Below are positions 9,036-18,237 of a stretch of 64,000 bases of DNA, piece by piece. The stretch's first letter is position 1; every line of letters starts with the position of its first letter. Source of the DNA: Armatimonadota bacterium. GTDB taxonomy: Bacteria > Sysuimicrobiota > Sysuimicrobiia > Sysuimicrobiales > Humicultoraceae. Both the position numbers and the translations under genes were made by a program. The notes beneath the pieces are model-generated. The model had not been told where the DNA came from. It saw only the letters and a list, made by a program, of their open reading frames with translations, and made no database searches. Where the stretch lies: contig JAVKHP010000001.1 in assembly GCA_031459855.1 (NCBI GenBank), positions 912,059 through 976,058 on the forward strand. The letters run 5' to 3'.

Positions 9036-10193
9036 ATGCCGCCGATCCCCGAGGCGCACGGGCTGCTGCGCGACGCGGTCCGCGACCTCTGCCGCCGGTT
9101 CCCCGACGAGTACTGGCGCGCAACAGACCGCGCCCGCGCCTACCCCGAGGAGTTCGTGCGGGCGCTGACCGGCCACGGCTACCTGGCCGCCTTGATCCCC
9201 GAGGAGTACGGCGGGGCCGGTCTGGGCCTCACCGAAGCCAGCATCATCCTCGAGGAGATCCACCGCAGCGGCGGCAATGCCGCCGCCTGCCACGCCCAGA
9301 TGTACGCCATGGGCACGTTGCTGCGCCACGGCTCGCCCGCCCAGAAAGCCCGCTACCTCCCCGCCCTGGCGGCAGGGGAGCTGCGCCTGCAGGCCTTCGC
9401 CGTGACCGAGCCCGACGCTGGCTCCGACACCACGCGCATCGCCACCATGGCCGTGCGCCGGGGTGACCGCTACGTCGTCACCGGCCAGAAGATCTTCACC
9501 TCGCGGGTCCGCCAGTCGGACCTGATGTTGCTGCTGGCCCGGACCACACCCTACGACGCGGTCACCGACAAGACCCTGGGCCTGTCGCTGTTCCTGGTGG
9601 ACCTGCGGACGGCCGGCGATCGCCTGCGCGTCGAGCCCATCGAGACCATGCTGAACCACCACACGACCCAGGTCTTCTTCGACGGCCTGGAGGTGCCGGC
9701 CGAGAACCTCGTCGGCCAGGAAGGCCACGGGTTCCGCCACGTCATCGACGGCTGGAACGCCGAGCGCATCCTGCTGGCGGCCGAGGCGATCGGCGACGGG
9801 CGGTGGTTCATCGACCGGGCCGTGCGCTACGCGTGCCAGCGGGTGGTCTTCGGGCGGCCCATCGGGGCCAACCAGGGCATCCAGTTCCCCATCGCTGCGG
9901 CCTACGCGCGGATCGAGGCTGCCGACCTCGTGCGCTACGACGCGGCCCGTCGCTTCGACGCGGGCGAGCCGTGCGGCCCACAGGCCAACATGGCCAAGTA
10001 CCTGGCCGCAGAGGCCGCGTGGGAGGCGGCCAACGTCTGCCTGACCACCCACGGCGGCTACGGCTTTGCGGTGGACTACGACGTGGAGCGCAAGTTCCGC
10101 GAGACGCGCCTGTTCAAGGAGGCGCCGGTGAGCAACAACCTGGTGCTGGCCTACCTGGGGCACCGCGTGCTGGGCCTGCCGAAATCCTACTGA
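9036..10193 (+). CDS. Acyl-CoA dehydrogenase family protein
   Basis: 385 residues, normal family length. It has the N-terminal helical domain, then AFAVTEPDAGSDTTRI (flavin and substrate binding), IDGWNAERILLAAEAIG, and near the end THGGYGFAVDYDVERKFRETR. The catalytic base Glu of medium- and short-chain enzymes would fall in GFxxEY; here it is Asp (GFAVDY). The enzyme should oxidise an acyl-CoA at alpha-beta with FAD. Strong ribosome site GGAAGGG before ATG 9036. Next to a MaoC hydratase gene, which fits a short beta-oxidation-like module. Confidence 0.9.
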   Translation: MPPIPEAHGLLRDAVRDLCRRFPDEYWRATDRARAYPEEFVRALTGHGYLAALIPEEYGGAGLGLTEASIILEEIHRSGGNAAACHAQMYAMGTLLRHGSPAQKARYLPALAAGELRLQAFAVTEPDAGSDTTRIATMAVRRGDRYVVTGQKIFTSRVRQSDLMLLLARTTPYDAVTDKTLGLSLFLVDLRTAGDRLRVEPIETMLNHHTTQVFFDGLEVPAENLVGQEGHGFRHVIDGWNAERILLAAEAIGDGRWFIDRAVRYACQRVVFGRPIGANQGIQFPIAAAYARIEAADLVRYDAARRFDAGEPCGPQANMAKYLAAEAAWEAANVCLTTHGGYGFAVDYDVERKFRETRLFKEAPVSNNLVLAYLGHRVLGLPKSY

Positions 10194-10349
10194 CCGCGGG
10201 CACCCGCCCGTGCCGCCCCGCTGCGGGGCTGCGGTAGAGGGCCAGGTGACGCCGCGACGCGCCTGGCCAGGGTGGGCGGGTGGTGCCGCGCCAGCGCGTG
10301 CAGGGTCCGCCGCCAGACCGCGGACCGCGCAGGGAAGGGAGGGGTCGTC

Positions 10350-10871
10350 GTGCTCAAGCCCGGATGGGAAGGCCGGTTCTACGAGGACTTCGAGGTCGGC
10401 GACGTCTACCGCAGCCGGATGGGCCGCACCATCACCGACACCGACAACATCTGGTTCTCGCTGCTGACGGCCAACCCCAATCAGATTCACTTCAACGCCG
10501 AGTACGCCCGGCGCACCGCGTTCGGCCGCCCCCTGGTCAACAGCATCCTCACCCTGGGCATCGTGGTGGGACTCAGCGCCGATGACGTCAGCCAGAACGG
10601 CGTTGCGCTGGGCTGGGAGGAGATCCGGCTGCCGCACCCCGTCTACGCCGGCGACACGCTCTACGCCGAGACCGAAGTGCTCGACAAGCGCGAGTCGCGG
10701 TCCCGTCCCGAGTGGGGCATCGTCAGGGTCCGCACCCGCGGTCTCAATCAGGATGGCGTCGTGGTCATCGAGTACACGCGTACGGTCATGGTCTGGAAGC
10801 GCGACGCCGCACCCCGGCGCGGCCTGTTCCCCACGCCCCCACCGGCGTCGTCCCCGACGGCAGCGAAGTGA
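10350..10871 (+). CDS. MaoC-like hot-dog dehydratase
   Basis: 173 residues from GTG 10350 (AGGGAGGGG eight bases upstream). The hot-dog fold is shown by FYEDFEVGDVYRSRMGRTIT, then TANPNQIHFNAEYA and FGRPLVNSILTLGIV. In (R)-specific hydratases the active site is Asp-x4-His; here the His is kept but the Asp position is Asn (N-P-N-Q-I-H). Members with this change resemble the group that includes mesaconyl-CoA hydratase-like proteins. Expected role: hydration of the enoyl-CoA made by the neighbouring dehydrogenase. Confidence 0.85.
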   Translation: MLKPGWEGRFYEDFEVGDVYRSRMGRTITDTDNIWFSLLTANPNQIHFNAEYARRTAFGRPLVNSILTLGIVVGLSADDVSQNGVALGWEEIRLPHPVYAGDTLYAETEVLDKRESRSRPEWGIVRVRTRGLNQDGVVVIEYTRTVMVWKRDAAPRRGLFPTPPPASSPTAAK

Positions 10872-11086
10872 CAGTCGGGATGCGGCAGGGGCGCATCCGT
10901 GTGCCACCAGTCGACGTTGGGCCGATCCGTGCCCGCCGGGCCGGCGTGGCCTCTGGCGTGCCCGGGAGAATGCGCCCACGGTCCGGGATCGTACCACGCC
11001 CGCCTGTTGAGCTGGCGTAGCGTCTGGCGCGCCCGGAGGAACCGCACCGCGTCCACGGAATTCAAGAAGGGGTGGTGAGGACGCCC

Positions 11087-11893
11087 GTGCGTACCGCAGC
11101 CGAGTGGCGGCAGGAGATCCGGGCCGGGCGCTGGAGACGGCCCACCGCAGGCCTGGCGCCGGGGTTCGTGCAGGCCAACCTGGTCGTCGTGCCCGCGGCA
11201 GCGGCCGACGAGTTCCGGCGCTTCTGCGAGCGCAACCCCAAGCCCTGCCCGCTGCTGGAGGTCACCGCGCCGGGCGACCCCGAGCCGCGCCGGACCGCGC
11301 CGGGTGCCGACCTGCGCACCGACCTGCCGCGCTACCGCGTCTTTCGCGACGGCCAGATGGTCGAAGAGCGGGACGACCTGCACGACCTCTGGCAGGACGA
11401 CTTCGTGGCCTTTCTGCTCGGCTGCTCGTTCACCTTCGAGGAAGCCCTGCTGCAGGCGGGCCTGCGTCTTCGCCACCTGGACCTGGGCCGGAACGTCTCC
11501 ATGTACGTCACCACCCGGCTGTGCGAGCCGGCCGGACCGTTCGCCGGCCCGCTGGTAGTGAGCATGCGGCCGTTCCCGGCGGACGACGTGCCACGGGTCG
11601 AGGCAATCACCGCGCGCTACCCGCTGGCCCACGGCGCCCCGGTCCACGCCGGCGACCCGGCCGCGCTTGGGATCGCCGATCTGGCCCGGCCCGACTTCGG
11701 TGATCCCGTCCCGGTGGACCCCGGCGAGGTCCCGGTCTTCTGGGCGTGTGGCGTCACCCCGCAGGTGGCGCTCCGGCGGGCCCGGCTGCCCATCGCCATC
11801 ACCCACGCGCCGGGCCACATGTTCATCACCGACCTGACCGCGGACCGCATCGCAGGCGTGGCGCCGGGGAGCGTGCTCGTCCCCGGCTGCTGA
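11087..11893 (+). CDS. DUF1445 / YcsI-type putative hydro-lyase (D-glutamate cyclase family)
   Basis: About 268 residues. The start of the domain is clear: [25 protein letters not shown], followed by [14 protein letters not shown] and [17 protein letters not shown], and ending [13 protein letters not shown]. These match DUF1445, whose vertebrate member is a D-glutamate cyclase and whose bacterial members are listed as putative hydro-lyases. GTG 11087 has GGTGAGG six bases upstream; GTG 11072 or 11075 are possible. It precedes the Liv transporter genes, which suggests amino-acid-related metabolism. Confidence 0.85.
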   Translation: MRTAAEWRQEIRAGRWRRPTAGLAPGFVQANLVVVPAAAADEFRRFCERNPKPCPLLEVTAPGDPEPRRTAPGADLRTDLPRYRVFRDGQMVEERDDLHDLWQDDFVAFLLGCSFTFEEALLQAGLRLRHLDLGRNVSMYVTTRLCEPAGPFAGPLVVSMRPFPADDVPRVEAITARYPLAHGAPVHAGDPAALGIADLARPDFGDPVPVDPGEVPVFWACGVTPQVALRRARLPIAITHAPGHMFITDLTADRIAGVAPGSVLVPGC

Positions 11894-11913
11894 CGCACAG
11901 GGAGGGAGCAACG

Positions 11914-13266
11914 ATGAGGAGCACCAGGCGGACGTCCCCGGACGCACGTCGGACGCATCGTGCACCGTCGGCGGGGTGGCCGGCGATGCGGATCACCAGA
12001 CGGAGGTTCCTCAGGTACACCGGCGCGGGGCTCGGGGCGCTGGTCATCGGCGACCGGCTGGCGTCTGCCCTTGCCGCCCAGGACGCGACGATCCCGGTCG
12101 GTGCCGTCTACCCGCTCTCGGGCGCGCTGGCGCGCATCGGCGCCGGGATTCGCAACGGCATCGAGCTGGCGGTCGACATCGTCAACAACGCCTACCCCGA
12201 CCTCACGCTCCCGCTGGCTCCCACCGCCGGACTGCCCAAGCTCGGCGGCCGCAAGATCCGGCTGATCTGGGGCGACAGCCGCGGCGATCCGGCCACCGGC
12301 CGCGCCGAGGCCGAGCGCCTCATCGAGCGCGAGCGCGTGGTGGCCCTGATCGGCTCTTACCAGAGCGCCGTGACGGCCACGGCCAGCCTGGCCGCCGAGA
12401 CCCGGGGCATTCCGTTCCTCAACCCGGAGTCGTCGTCGCCACGGCTGACCGAGCGCGGGTTCAAGTGGTTTTTCCGAACCGGCCCCCACGACACGACCTT
12501 CACCAAACTCTTCTTCGACCTCATGGAGGACATGAAGAAGCGGGGGCACCGGATCTCGCGTGTGGCGATCCTCGCCGAGGACACCGAGTTCGGCGCCACC
12601 GCCGCGGGCGTGGCCGATGGCTTCGCCCGGGTCTACAAGTACGACGTGGTGGCCAAGGAACTCTACACGTCGCCGCCCGCCAGCCTCACCGCCGAGTTCC
12701 TGCGCCTGCGCCAGGCCAACCCCGACGTCATCATCGGCGCCAACTACCTGGTCGATGCGGTGCTCATCGTCCGCACGCTCAAGGAGATGCGCTGGACACC
12801 GCAGGCGTTCATGGCCCACGCGGGCTTCACCACCGTGCCGGACTTCCTGCAGGCCACCGGCCGCGACGGCTGGTACTTCTTGGCGCGCGCGCCGTGGGCG
12901 CTGGGCATCGCCGCCCGCAAGCCGCTGGTCGCCCGGGTCAACGACCTCTACCGGCGCAAGTACAACGCCGACATGGACGAGGTGGTGGCGCGGGCGTTCA
13001 CCGGCATGCTGACCCTGGCCGACGCGCTGAACCGCGCGGGGAGTACTGCGCCTGCGGCGATCCAGGCGGCGCTGCGCGAGACGAAGATCCCCGGCGCGCA
13101 GCTCATCATGCCGTGGCAGGGGATCGAGTTCGACCAGTACGGCCAGAACAAGCACGCCGCCGGCATCATGACCCAGATCCTCGACGGCCAGTACAAGGTA
13201 GTGTGGCCGTTCGAGATCGCGGAGGCGCCGATCGTCTGGCCCATGCCGGCGTGGGATCGACGCTAG
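11914..13266 (+). CDS. livK: LivK-type branched-chain amino acid ABC substrate-binding protein, Tat-exported
   Basis: 450 residues. The leader contains TRRRFLRYTG, a twin-arginine motif, followed by a hydrophobic stretch and cleavage near ALAAQ. The mature protein starts IPVGAVYPLSGALARIGAGIRNG, typical of periplasmic-binding fold I proteins of the Liv/Urt class, with GSYQSAVTATASLAAE, the ligand-binding loop. The same operon carries LivH, LivM-LivG and LivF. ATG 11914 has GGGAGGGAG upstream. Ligand could be an amino acid or another small carboxylate. Confidence 0.9.
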   Translation: MRSTRRTSPDARRTHRAPSAGWPAMRITRRRFLRYTGAGLGALVIGDRLASALAAQDATIPVGAVYPLSGALARIGAGIRNGIELAVDIVNNAYPDLTLPLAPTAGLPKLGGRKIRLIWGDSRGDPATGRAEAERLIERERVVALIGSYQSAVTATASLAAETRGIPFLNPESSSPRLTERGFKWFFRTGPHDTTFTKLFFDLMEDMKKRGHRISRVAILAEDTEFGATAAGVADGFARVYKYDVVAKELYTSPPASLTAEFLRLRQANPDVIIGANYLVDAVLIVRTLKEMRWTPQAFMAHAGFTTVPDFLQATGRDGWYFLARAPWALGIAARKPLVARVNDLYRRKYNADMDEVVARAFTGMLTLADALNRAGSTAPAAIQAALRETKIPGAQLIMPWQGIEFDQYGQNKHAAGIMTQILDGQYKVVWPFEIAEAPIVWPMPAWDRR

Positions 13267-13299
13267 AGGCCCGCCCGCCGCGCCGTCGGCCCGGGGGGA

Positions 13300-13490
13300 G
13301 TCCGCCGGGGGCCCCTGGTACACACGGGACCTGCGGGGCCCTCGGCGTTCCTGGGGTCCTCAGGGTGCCTGGGATGCTCGCGGCGCCTGGGGCCCTCGGC
13401 ATGCCTCGGGTCCCCGGTGCGTCACGGATCCTTGGCATGCCCAGGCGTCCTGGCGCGCCCGCGGCCCTTGGAATGCTCCGGGCCGCGGGG
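13300..13490. repeat. Degenerate GC-rich 18-bp minisatellite between livK and livH
   Basis: About ten degenerate units with an 18-bp rhythm. Best-preserved pair: 13335-13359 and 13389-13413 (54 bp apart, 3 mismatches in 25). Read in the plus strand it would encode repeats such as GALGVP, GVLRVP, GMLAAP, GALGMP, but no start and ribosome site support translation. It fills nearly the whole 260-bp gap between two genes of one operon. Confidence 0.65.
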
Positions 13491-13527
13491 CGATCCGGAG
13501 CGTCGTGAGCGCTCCCGAGGCAGCGCG

Positions 13528-14391
13528 GTGACGCTGCTCCTGCACGCGACGGTCAACGGCCTGATCCTGGGGCTCGTGTACGCCCTGGTGGCGTTGGGGC
13601 TGTCGTTCATCTGGGGCGTCATGGACGTGGTGAACCTGGCCCACGCCGAGTACCTGATGCTGGCGCTGTACGCCACGTACTGGCTGTGGGCGCTGGGGCG
13701 GATCGAGCCGGCCCTGGCGGTGCCCGTGGTGGTACCCCTGTTCTTCCTGGCGGGCTGGCTCACCTACCATCTGCTCGTCCGCCGCATCCTGCGGGCGCCG
13801 CTGGCCACCCAGATCTTCGCGACGTTCGGCCTGTTGTTCTTCCTCCGCTACAGCGCGTTTGCCGCCTTCGGCCCCGACGTGCGCGGCTTCCTCGAGGCCG
13901 CGGCACCGCCCAGCGTGCCGGTGCTGGGCGTACCCATCGCCGTGCCCAAGTTGACAGCCGCCGGTGGGGCGCTGGCGGCATTCGCGGCGCTGGCCCTGTT
14001 CCTACGGCGCACCAAGACCGGCCGGGCACTCCAGGCCGCGGCCCAGAACCGCGATGTGGCCCTGGCGCTGGGGATCCCCGTCGAGCGCATGTACGCGCTG
14101 GCCTGGGGCATCGCCATCGCCAGCGTCGCGCTGGCGGGCGTGCTGGTCTTCCCCTTCTACCAGGTCTCGCCGACCATCGGCGACGCGTTCCTGCTGGTGG
14201 CGTTCGCCAGCGTGGTGCTGGGCGGCTTCGGCCGCGTGGACGGCGCGCTGGTCGGCGGTGTGGCCATCGGGCTGGTCGAGAACGTGCTGGGCACGCTGCT
14301 GGCGCCGTCGTTCAAACTGCTGTTCGTCTTCGTGATCTTCGTCCTCGTCCTGCTGGTGCGCCCCCACGGGCTCATCGGCGAACCCGCATGA
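13528..14391 (+). CDS. livH: LivH-type branched-chain amino acid ABC permease
   Basis: 287 residues from GTG 13528. Starts LLHATVNGLILGLVYALVALGLSFIWGVMDVVNLAHAEYLM, the diagnostic LivH N-terminus. About eight hydrophobic segments follow. The region RALQAAAQNRDVALALGIPVERMYALAWGI is the cytoplasmic loop. The stop overlaps the next start (ATGA at 14388-14391). Confidence 0.92.
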   Translation: MTLLLHATVNGLILGLVYALVALGLSFIWGVMDVVNLAHAEYLMLALYATYWLWALGRIEPALAVPVVVPLFFLAGWLTYHLLVRRILRAPLATQIFATFGLLFFLRYSAFAAFGPDVRGFLEAAAPPSVPVLGVPIAVPKLTAAGGALAAFAALALFLRRTKTGRALQAAAQNRDVALALGIPVERMYALAWGIAIASVALAGVLVFPFYQVSPTIGDAFLLVAFASVVLGGFGRVDGALVGGVAIGLVENVLGTLLAPSFKLLFVFVIFVLVLLVRPHGLIGEPA

Positions 14392-16328
14392 CCACCCAAC
14401 CCGCTGCGTGGCCCCCGCCGGCGGCGGGCAGCGCCCGCGCGCTGGCCAACCCGCCGGCCTGGGCGGTGCTCGCCGTCGGGGCGGCCCTGGCCCTGGTGCC
14501 GCCGGGCGTGCGCGACGCCTTCTTCCTCAACGCGATGATCACGGTCTTCCTGTTCGGCACCGTCGCGCAGGCCTGGAACCTCATCGGCGGTTACGCCGGA
14601 CAGATCTCCTTCGGGCATGCGGTCTTCTTTGGCCTGGGCGCCTACACGGCGGCCGTGCTGCTGAAGGAAGTCGGGCTGTCGCCGTGGCTGGGCATGTGGG
14701 TCGGCGCGGGGATCGCCACCCTGGTCTCGCTGGCCATCGGCTATCCCACGTTTCGGCTGCGCCGGCACTTCTTCGCGCTGGCGACGCTGGCGCTGGGCGA
14801 GATCGTGCGCATCCTCTTCCTCAACTGGCCGTTGGTCGGCGCGGCCGTGGGCTACTACCTGCCGCTGGAGTACCGAAACCGGCCGGGGTACCTCATGTGG
14901 GACGCCAAGGCGCCTTACTACCTCGCGAGCCTGGCGCTGTTCGCGGCCGTCACGCTGACCGTGGGGCTGCTCGATCGCCGTCGGGTTGGCGTCTACCTGC
15001 GGGCCATCAACCAGGACGAAGACGCCGCCGCGATGCTCGGACTGCCCACGCGCCGCTACAAGCTCTACGCCATGGGGCTGTCGGCGGCGTTCACGGCGCT
15101 GGCCGGCACGCTCTACGCCCTGTACGTGCTCTACATCGACCCCTACAACGTGATGCCGGGCCGTCTGTCGCTGCTGGCGGTCGTCATCGCCCTGATCGGC
15201 GGCCGCGCCACGGTCACGGGCCCGGTGCTGGGCGCGTTCTTCATCGTGTTGCTCAACGAGTACACGCGGTCGTGGCTGGGGGGCGGGGGCCGTGGCGTCG
15301 ACTTCATCCTGTTCGGCGCGCTGGTGATGCTCGTCTCCATTCGCGAACCGGGCGGACTGGTCGGCTGGCTCGTCCGCGCCGGCGCCCGGGCCCAGCCCGC
15401 CGCCGACAGCGAGGCTGCCCTGTCGCCACCTGCCGCCGACATGCCGTCCGCGCACGCCTCACCCGCGCGCCCGGGGGACGCCCACACCGCGCATCCCGAC
15501 GCCACACCCGCCGCCCCGACTGCAGACGCCGACGCGCCGCCCGCGATACCGGCCGTGCCGTCCGCGGCGCCGGTCGTGCCGTCCGCGACCTCGGTCGTGC
15601 TGCGCATTGCAGGCCTCTCCAAGCGCTTCGGGGGCGTGCAGGCGGTGCGGGACGTGTCGCTCGAGATCTTCCGCGGCGAGATCTGCGGCCTCATCGGTCC
15701 CAACGGCGCCGGGAAGTCCACCCTGTTCGACTGCGTGACGGGATTCACCCGCCCCGACGCGGGCGCGGTGTACCTGGCCGAGGTCCCGCTCACCGGCCGC
15801 GAACCTCACCGCGTGGCCTGGGCAGGGGTCGCCCGCACGTTCCAGACGATCCGCATCTTCCCCGAGCTGACCACGTGGGAGAACATGCTGTGCGCCCAGG
15901 AGCACCGGGCGGAGAGCCTGTGGACCGCCTCGACCCGCCCCACCCCGCCCCAGGTCCAGCAGCGCGCCCGCGGGCTGCTGGAGCAGTTCGGGTTGTGGCC
16001 GCTGCGCGACCTGCCGGCCGGTGCGCTCTCCTACGGGCAGCAGAAGTTGCTGTCCCTGGCCATGGCGGTGCTGCGCGCGCCCCGCCTGGTGTTGCTCGAC
16101 GAACCGGCCGCGGGTGTGAATCCCGTGCTGGTGGACGCCATCGCCCGGCACATCCGCCGTCTGAACGCTGCCGGCATCACGTTCCTGGTCATCGAGCACA
16201 ACATGGACCTGATCATGCACCTGGCGCACCGCGTGGTGTTCATGGCGGGCGGCGAGATCGTCGCGGTCGGCCCGCCCGAGGCCATTCAGGCCAACGCCAC
16301 GGTCCGGGAGCTGTACTACGGCCGATGA
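14388..16328 (+). CDS. LivM-LivG fusion: branched-chain amino acid ABC permease joined to its ATPase
   Basis: 646 residues. Residues 1-330 are a LivM permease (NLIGGYAGQISFGHAVFFGLGAY, then RRHFFALATLALGEIVR). Residues 331-403 are an Ala/Pro/Asp-rich linker. Residues 404-646 are a LivG ATPase: Walker A GPNGAGKST at 437-445, signature LSYGQQK, Walker B LVLLDEPAAG, then VIEHNMDLIM. LivM and LivG are usually separate proteins; fusions exist but are a minority. The reading frame is open and unbroken throughout, so the fusion is read directly from the sequence. Confidence 0.92.
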   Translation: MTTQPAAWPPPAAGSARALANPPAWAVLAVGAALALVPPGVRDAFFLNAMITVFLFGTVAQAWNLIGGYAGQISFGHAVFFGLGAYTAAVLLKEVGLSPWLGMWVGAGIATLVSLAIGYPTFRLRRHFFALATLALGEIVRILFLNWPLVGAAVGYYLPLEYRNRPGYLMWDAKAPYYLASLALFAAVTLTVGLLDRRRVGVYLRAINQDEDAAAMLGLPTRRYKLYAMGLSAAFTALAGTLYALYVLYIDPYNVMPGRLSLLAVVIALIGGRATVTGPVLGAFFIVLLNEYTRSWLGGGGRGVDFILFGALVMLVSIREPGGLVGWLVRAGARAQPAADSEAALSPPAADMPSAHASPARPGDAHTAHPDATPAAPTADADAPPAIPAVPSAAPVVPSATSVVLRIAGLSKRFGGVQAVRDVSLEIFRGEICGLIGPNGAGKSTLFDCVTGFTRPDAGAVYLAEVPLTGREPHRVAWAGVARTFQTIRIFPELTTWENMLCAQEHRAESLWTASTRPTPPQVQQRARGLLEQFGLWPLRDLPAGALSYGQQKLLSLAMAVLRAPRLVLLDEPAAGVNPVLVDAIARHIRRLNAAGITFLVIEHNMDLIMHLAHRVVFMAGGEIVAVGPPEAIQANATVRELYYGR

Positions 16329-17137
16329 GCCAGCCCCAGCACCCCCCGGACCTCCCTGCCGGCCCGCCCGCCGGGGCGGCGACGGCGCCCCCGGCCGTCA
16401 CGGCACCGGGCCGCAGCACCGCGCCGCCGCTGCTCGAGGTCGTCGACGTGCACGCCGGCTACGACCGACGCGAGGTGCTCCGCGGGGTCAGCCTGGTGGT
16501 GCACCCGGCGGAGATCGTGGCGATGATCGGCCCCAACGGTGCGGGGAAGTCCACGTTGCTGAAGACGGTGTTCGGCTACCTGACGCCCTCGGCGGGCGAC
16601 GTGCGCTTCCAGGGCGCGTCGATCGCCGGCCGCACCCCGCCGGAGATCCTCCGCCGCGGCGTCTGCTACGTGATGCAGGGCTACAGCATCCTGCCCAACC
16701 TCACCGTCGAGGAGAACCTGGAGCTGGGCGCCTACATCCGCACCGACCGCCGCGTCCGCGACGACGTCGCCCGCCTGTACGACCTCTTCCCCATCCTGCG
16801 CGCCCGGCGACGGCAGCCTGCCCGGGTGCTGTCGGGCGGCGAGCGCCGCATGCTGGAGCTGGCGCGGGTGCTGCTGCTCGAGCCCCGGCTGGTGCTGCTC
16901 GACGAGCCCACCATCGGGCTCGCGCCAAAGGTCATCGACGAAGTCTACGGCATCGTGCACGACCTGCGCGCCAGGGGCATCGCGCTCCTCATCGTCGAGC
17001 AGAACGCGCGCATGGCCTTGCGTCACGCCGATCGGGCCTACGTGCTGGAACAGGGCCGCATCCGGTTCGAGGGGAGCGGCGAGGAGATCCTGCACCACCC
17101 CGAGGTCCAGCGGGCCTACCTGGGCTCCCGCGCCTGA
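16325..17137 (+). CDS. livF: LivF-type branched-chain amino acid ABC ATPase
   Basis: 270 residues. After a Pro/Ala-rich N-terminal tail of about 35 residues come LLEVVDVHAGYDRREVLRG, Walker A GPNGAGKST, the LivF-like VMQGYSILPNLTVEENL, signature LSGGERR and Walker B LVLLDEPTIGL. The start overlaps the LivMG stop (ATGA). It completes the transporter: LivK, LivH, LivM-LivG, LivF. Confidence 0.93.
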   Translation: MSQPQHPPDLPAGPPAGAATAPPAVTAPGRSTAPPLLEVVDVHAGYDRREVLRGVSLVVHPAEIVAMIGPNGAGKSTLLKTVFGYLTPSAGDVRFQGASIAGRTPPEILRRGVCYVMQGYSILPNLTVEENLELGAYIRTDRRVRDDVARLYDLFPILRARRRQPARVLSGGERRMLELARVLLLEPRLVLLDEPTIGLAPKVIDEVYGIVHDLRARGIALLIVEQNARMALRHADRAYVLEQGRIRFEGSGEEILHHPEVQRAYLGSRA

Positions 17138-17145
17138 GGCGCCGG

Positions 17146-18147
17146 CTACGCGCGCAGCCCTGCCACCGCCGCGCGGACCGCATCCAGGTGCTCCGCCGGC
17201 GTGGTCACCGGCACCACGCACCCCGGCGCCAGCAGGTGCCGCACTCCGCCGGTGCGCCGGATTGTAGCGACCACGTCGTCGCGGATGCGCGCTGCAGGGC
17301 CGTCGTGGACGACTCCGCGCTCGTCGAGCCCGCCGGCCACCGCACCCCGCGGCCAGCGGGCGCGGCCCTCCACGAGATCCGGGGACGTCCGCCGGTCGTG
17401 CCAGTTGATAATCGGTAGCGGGTAGTCCGCAAACAGGTGGAACAGCGGCCGCGCGCCGTGCAGGTGGAGCACCGACAGGTGCTGCCGGCCGGCCAGCGGC
17501 GCCAGGGCCACCAGGTCGTAGGGCACGCCGAACGTGGCGTACTCCTGCTCGGTGAGCACCCCGTCGCCTGCCAGCTGCGTCGCGAAGAAGACCCCATCGG
17601 CACCCGCAGCCAGACACGCCGCGACGAACGCCTGCTCGGTCCTGGCGACGGCAGCCAGCACCCGATGGGCGTGCGCCGGATCGCTGCGGAGCAGGGCCAG
17701 CCAGCGATCCCGGCCCGCCGCCTTGGCGACGGTGGTCGCCGGGCTGAAGACCGTTTGCAGCACCGGCACGTCCTCGCCGCCACGCAGCGCCCGCCGCACC
17801 AGCTCCAGACACCGCAACTCGCGACCGCGGGCCCCGCGGTCGGGTGGCAGCACGCGCTCCAGCACCGCCCAGCCATCGGGCCCGTCCACGGGGGTGTGCA
17901 GGACGCGCTTGGCGCCGGTTGCGGGATCGGGCGCTCCTACCGTGCACCCGTAGTCCTCAACGCCGTAGACGCCGCTGGGCATGAGCTTGACCAGGTCGAG
18001 GTCGTACCGACGCTGGAACGCCACCAGCGTCTCGGCCAGCTGCACCGGATCGTGGTCGACGTCGGGGAAGTGTCGCCAGAAGCTGACCGGCGGGCGGTCC
18101 GGATGCCCGCCCTCGAGCGTCCGCAGGACGCGCTCACGTCGGGTCAT
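17146..18147 (-). CDS. Uroporphyrinogen decarboxylase (URO-D) superfamily protein
   Basis: 333 residues. MTRRERVLRTLEGGHPDRPPVSFWRHF is the typical start of URO-D-fold proteins. It also has VLQTVFSPATTVAKAAG, FFATQLAG and LHLHGARPLFHLFADYPLPIINWHDR, the region that in the family lines the substrate pocket. Members include heme-pathway HemE and corrinoid or CoM methyltransferases (MtaA, CmuA). No heme genes are nearby, so a role outside heme synthesis is more likely, but the reaction cannot be named. Convergent with livF, only 8 bp apart. Confidence 0.8.
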   Translation of the reverse strand: MTRRERVLRTLEGGHPDRPPVSFWRHFPDVDHDPVQLAETLVAFQRRYDLDLVKLMPSGVYGVEDYGCTVGAPDPATGAKRVLHTPVDGPDGWAVLERVLPPDRGARGRELRCLELVRRALRGGEDVPVLQTVFSPATTVAKAAGRDRWLALLRSDPAHAHRVLAAVARTEQAFVAACLAAGADGVFFATQLAGDGVLTEQEYATFGVPYDLVALAPLAGRQHLSVLHLHGARPLFHLFADYPLPIINWHDRRTSPDLVEGRARWPRGAVAGGLDERGVVHDGPAARIRDDVVATIRRTGGVRHLLAPGCVVPVTTPAEHLDAVRAAVAGLRA

Positions 18148-18237
18148 GCTCGTGGGGTCACAGTTCTCCGGCTGCCATCACGGTGCGCGGCCTGCAAGCA
18201 CCGCGCGGCGCATCACGCCGGGCGCGGGTACGCGTGG

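Noticed and set aside
8682-10997. A 771-codon open frame on the minus strand
   Set aside because: It is the antisense shadow of the acyl-CoA dehydrogenase and MaoC genes. Its translation is Arg/Gly/Pro-rich with no family motifs, as expected from GC-rich third positions.
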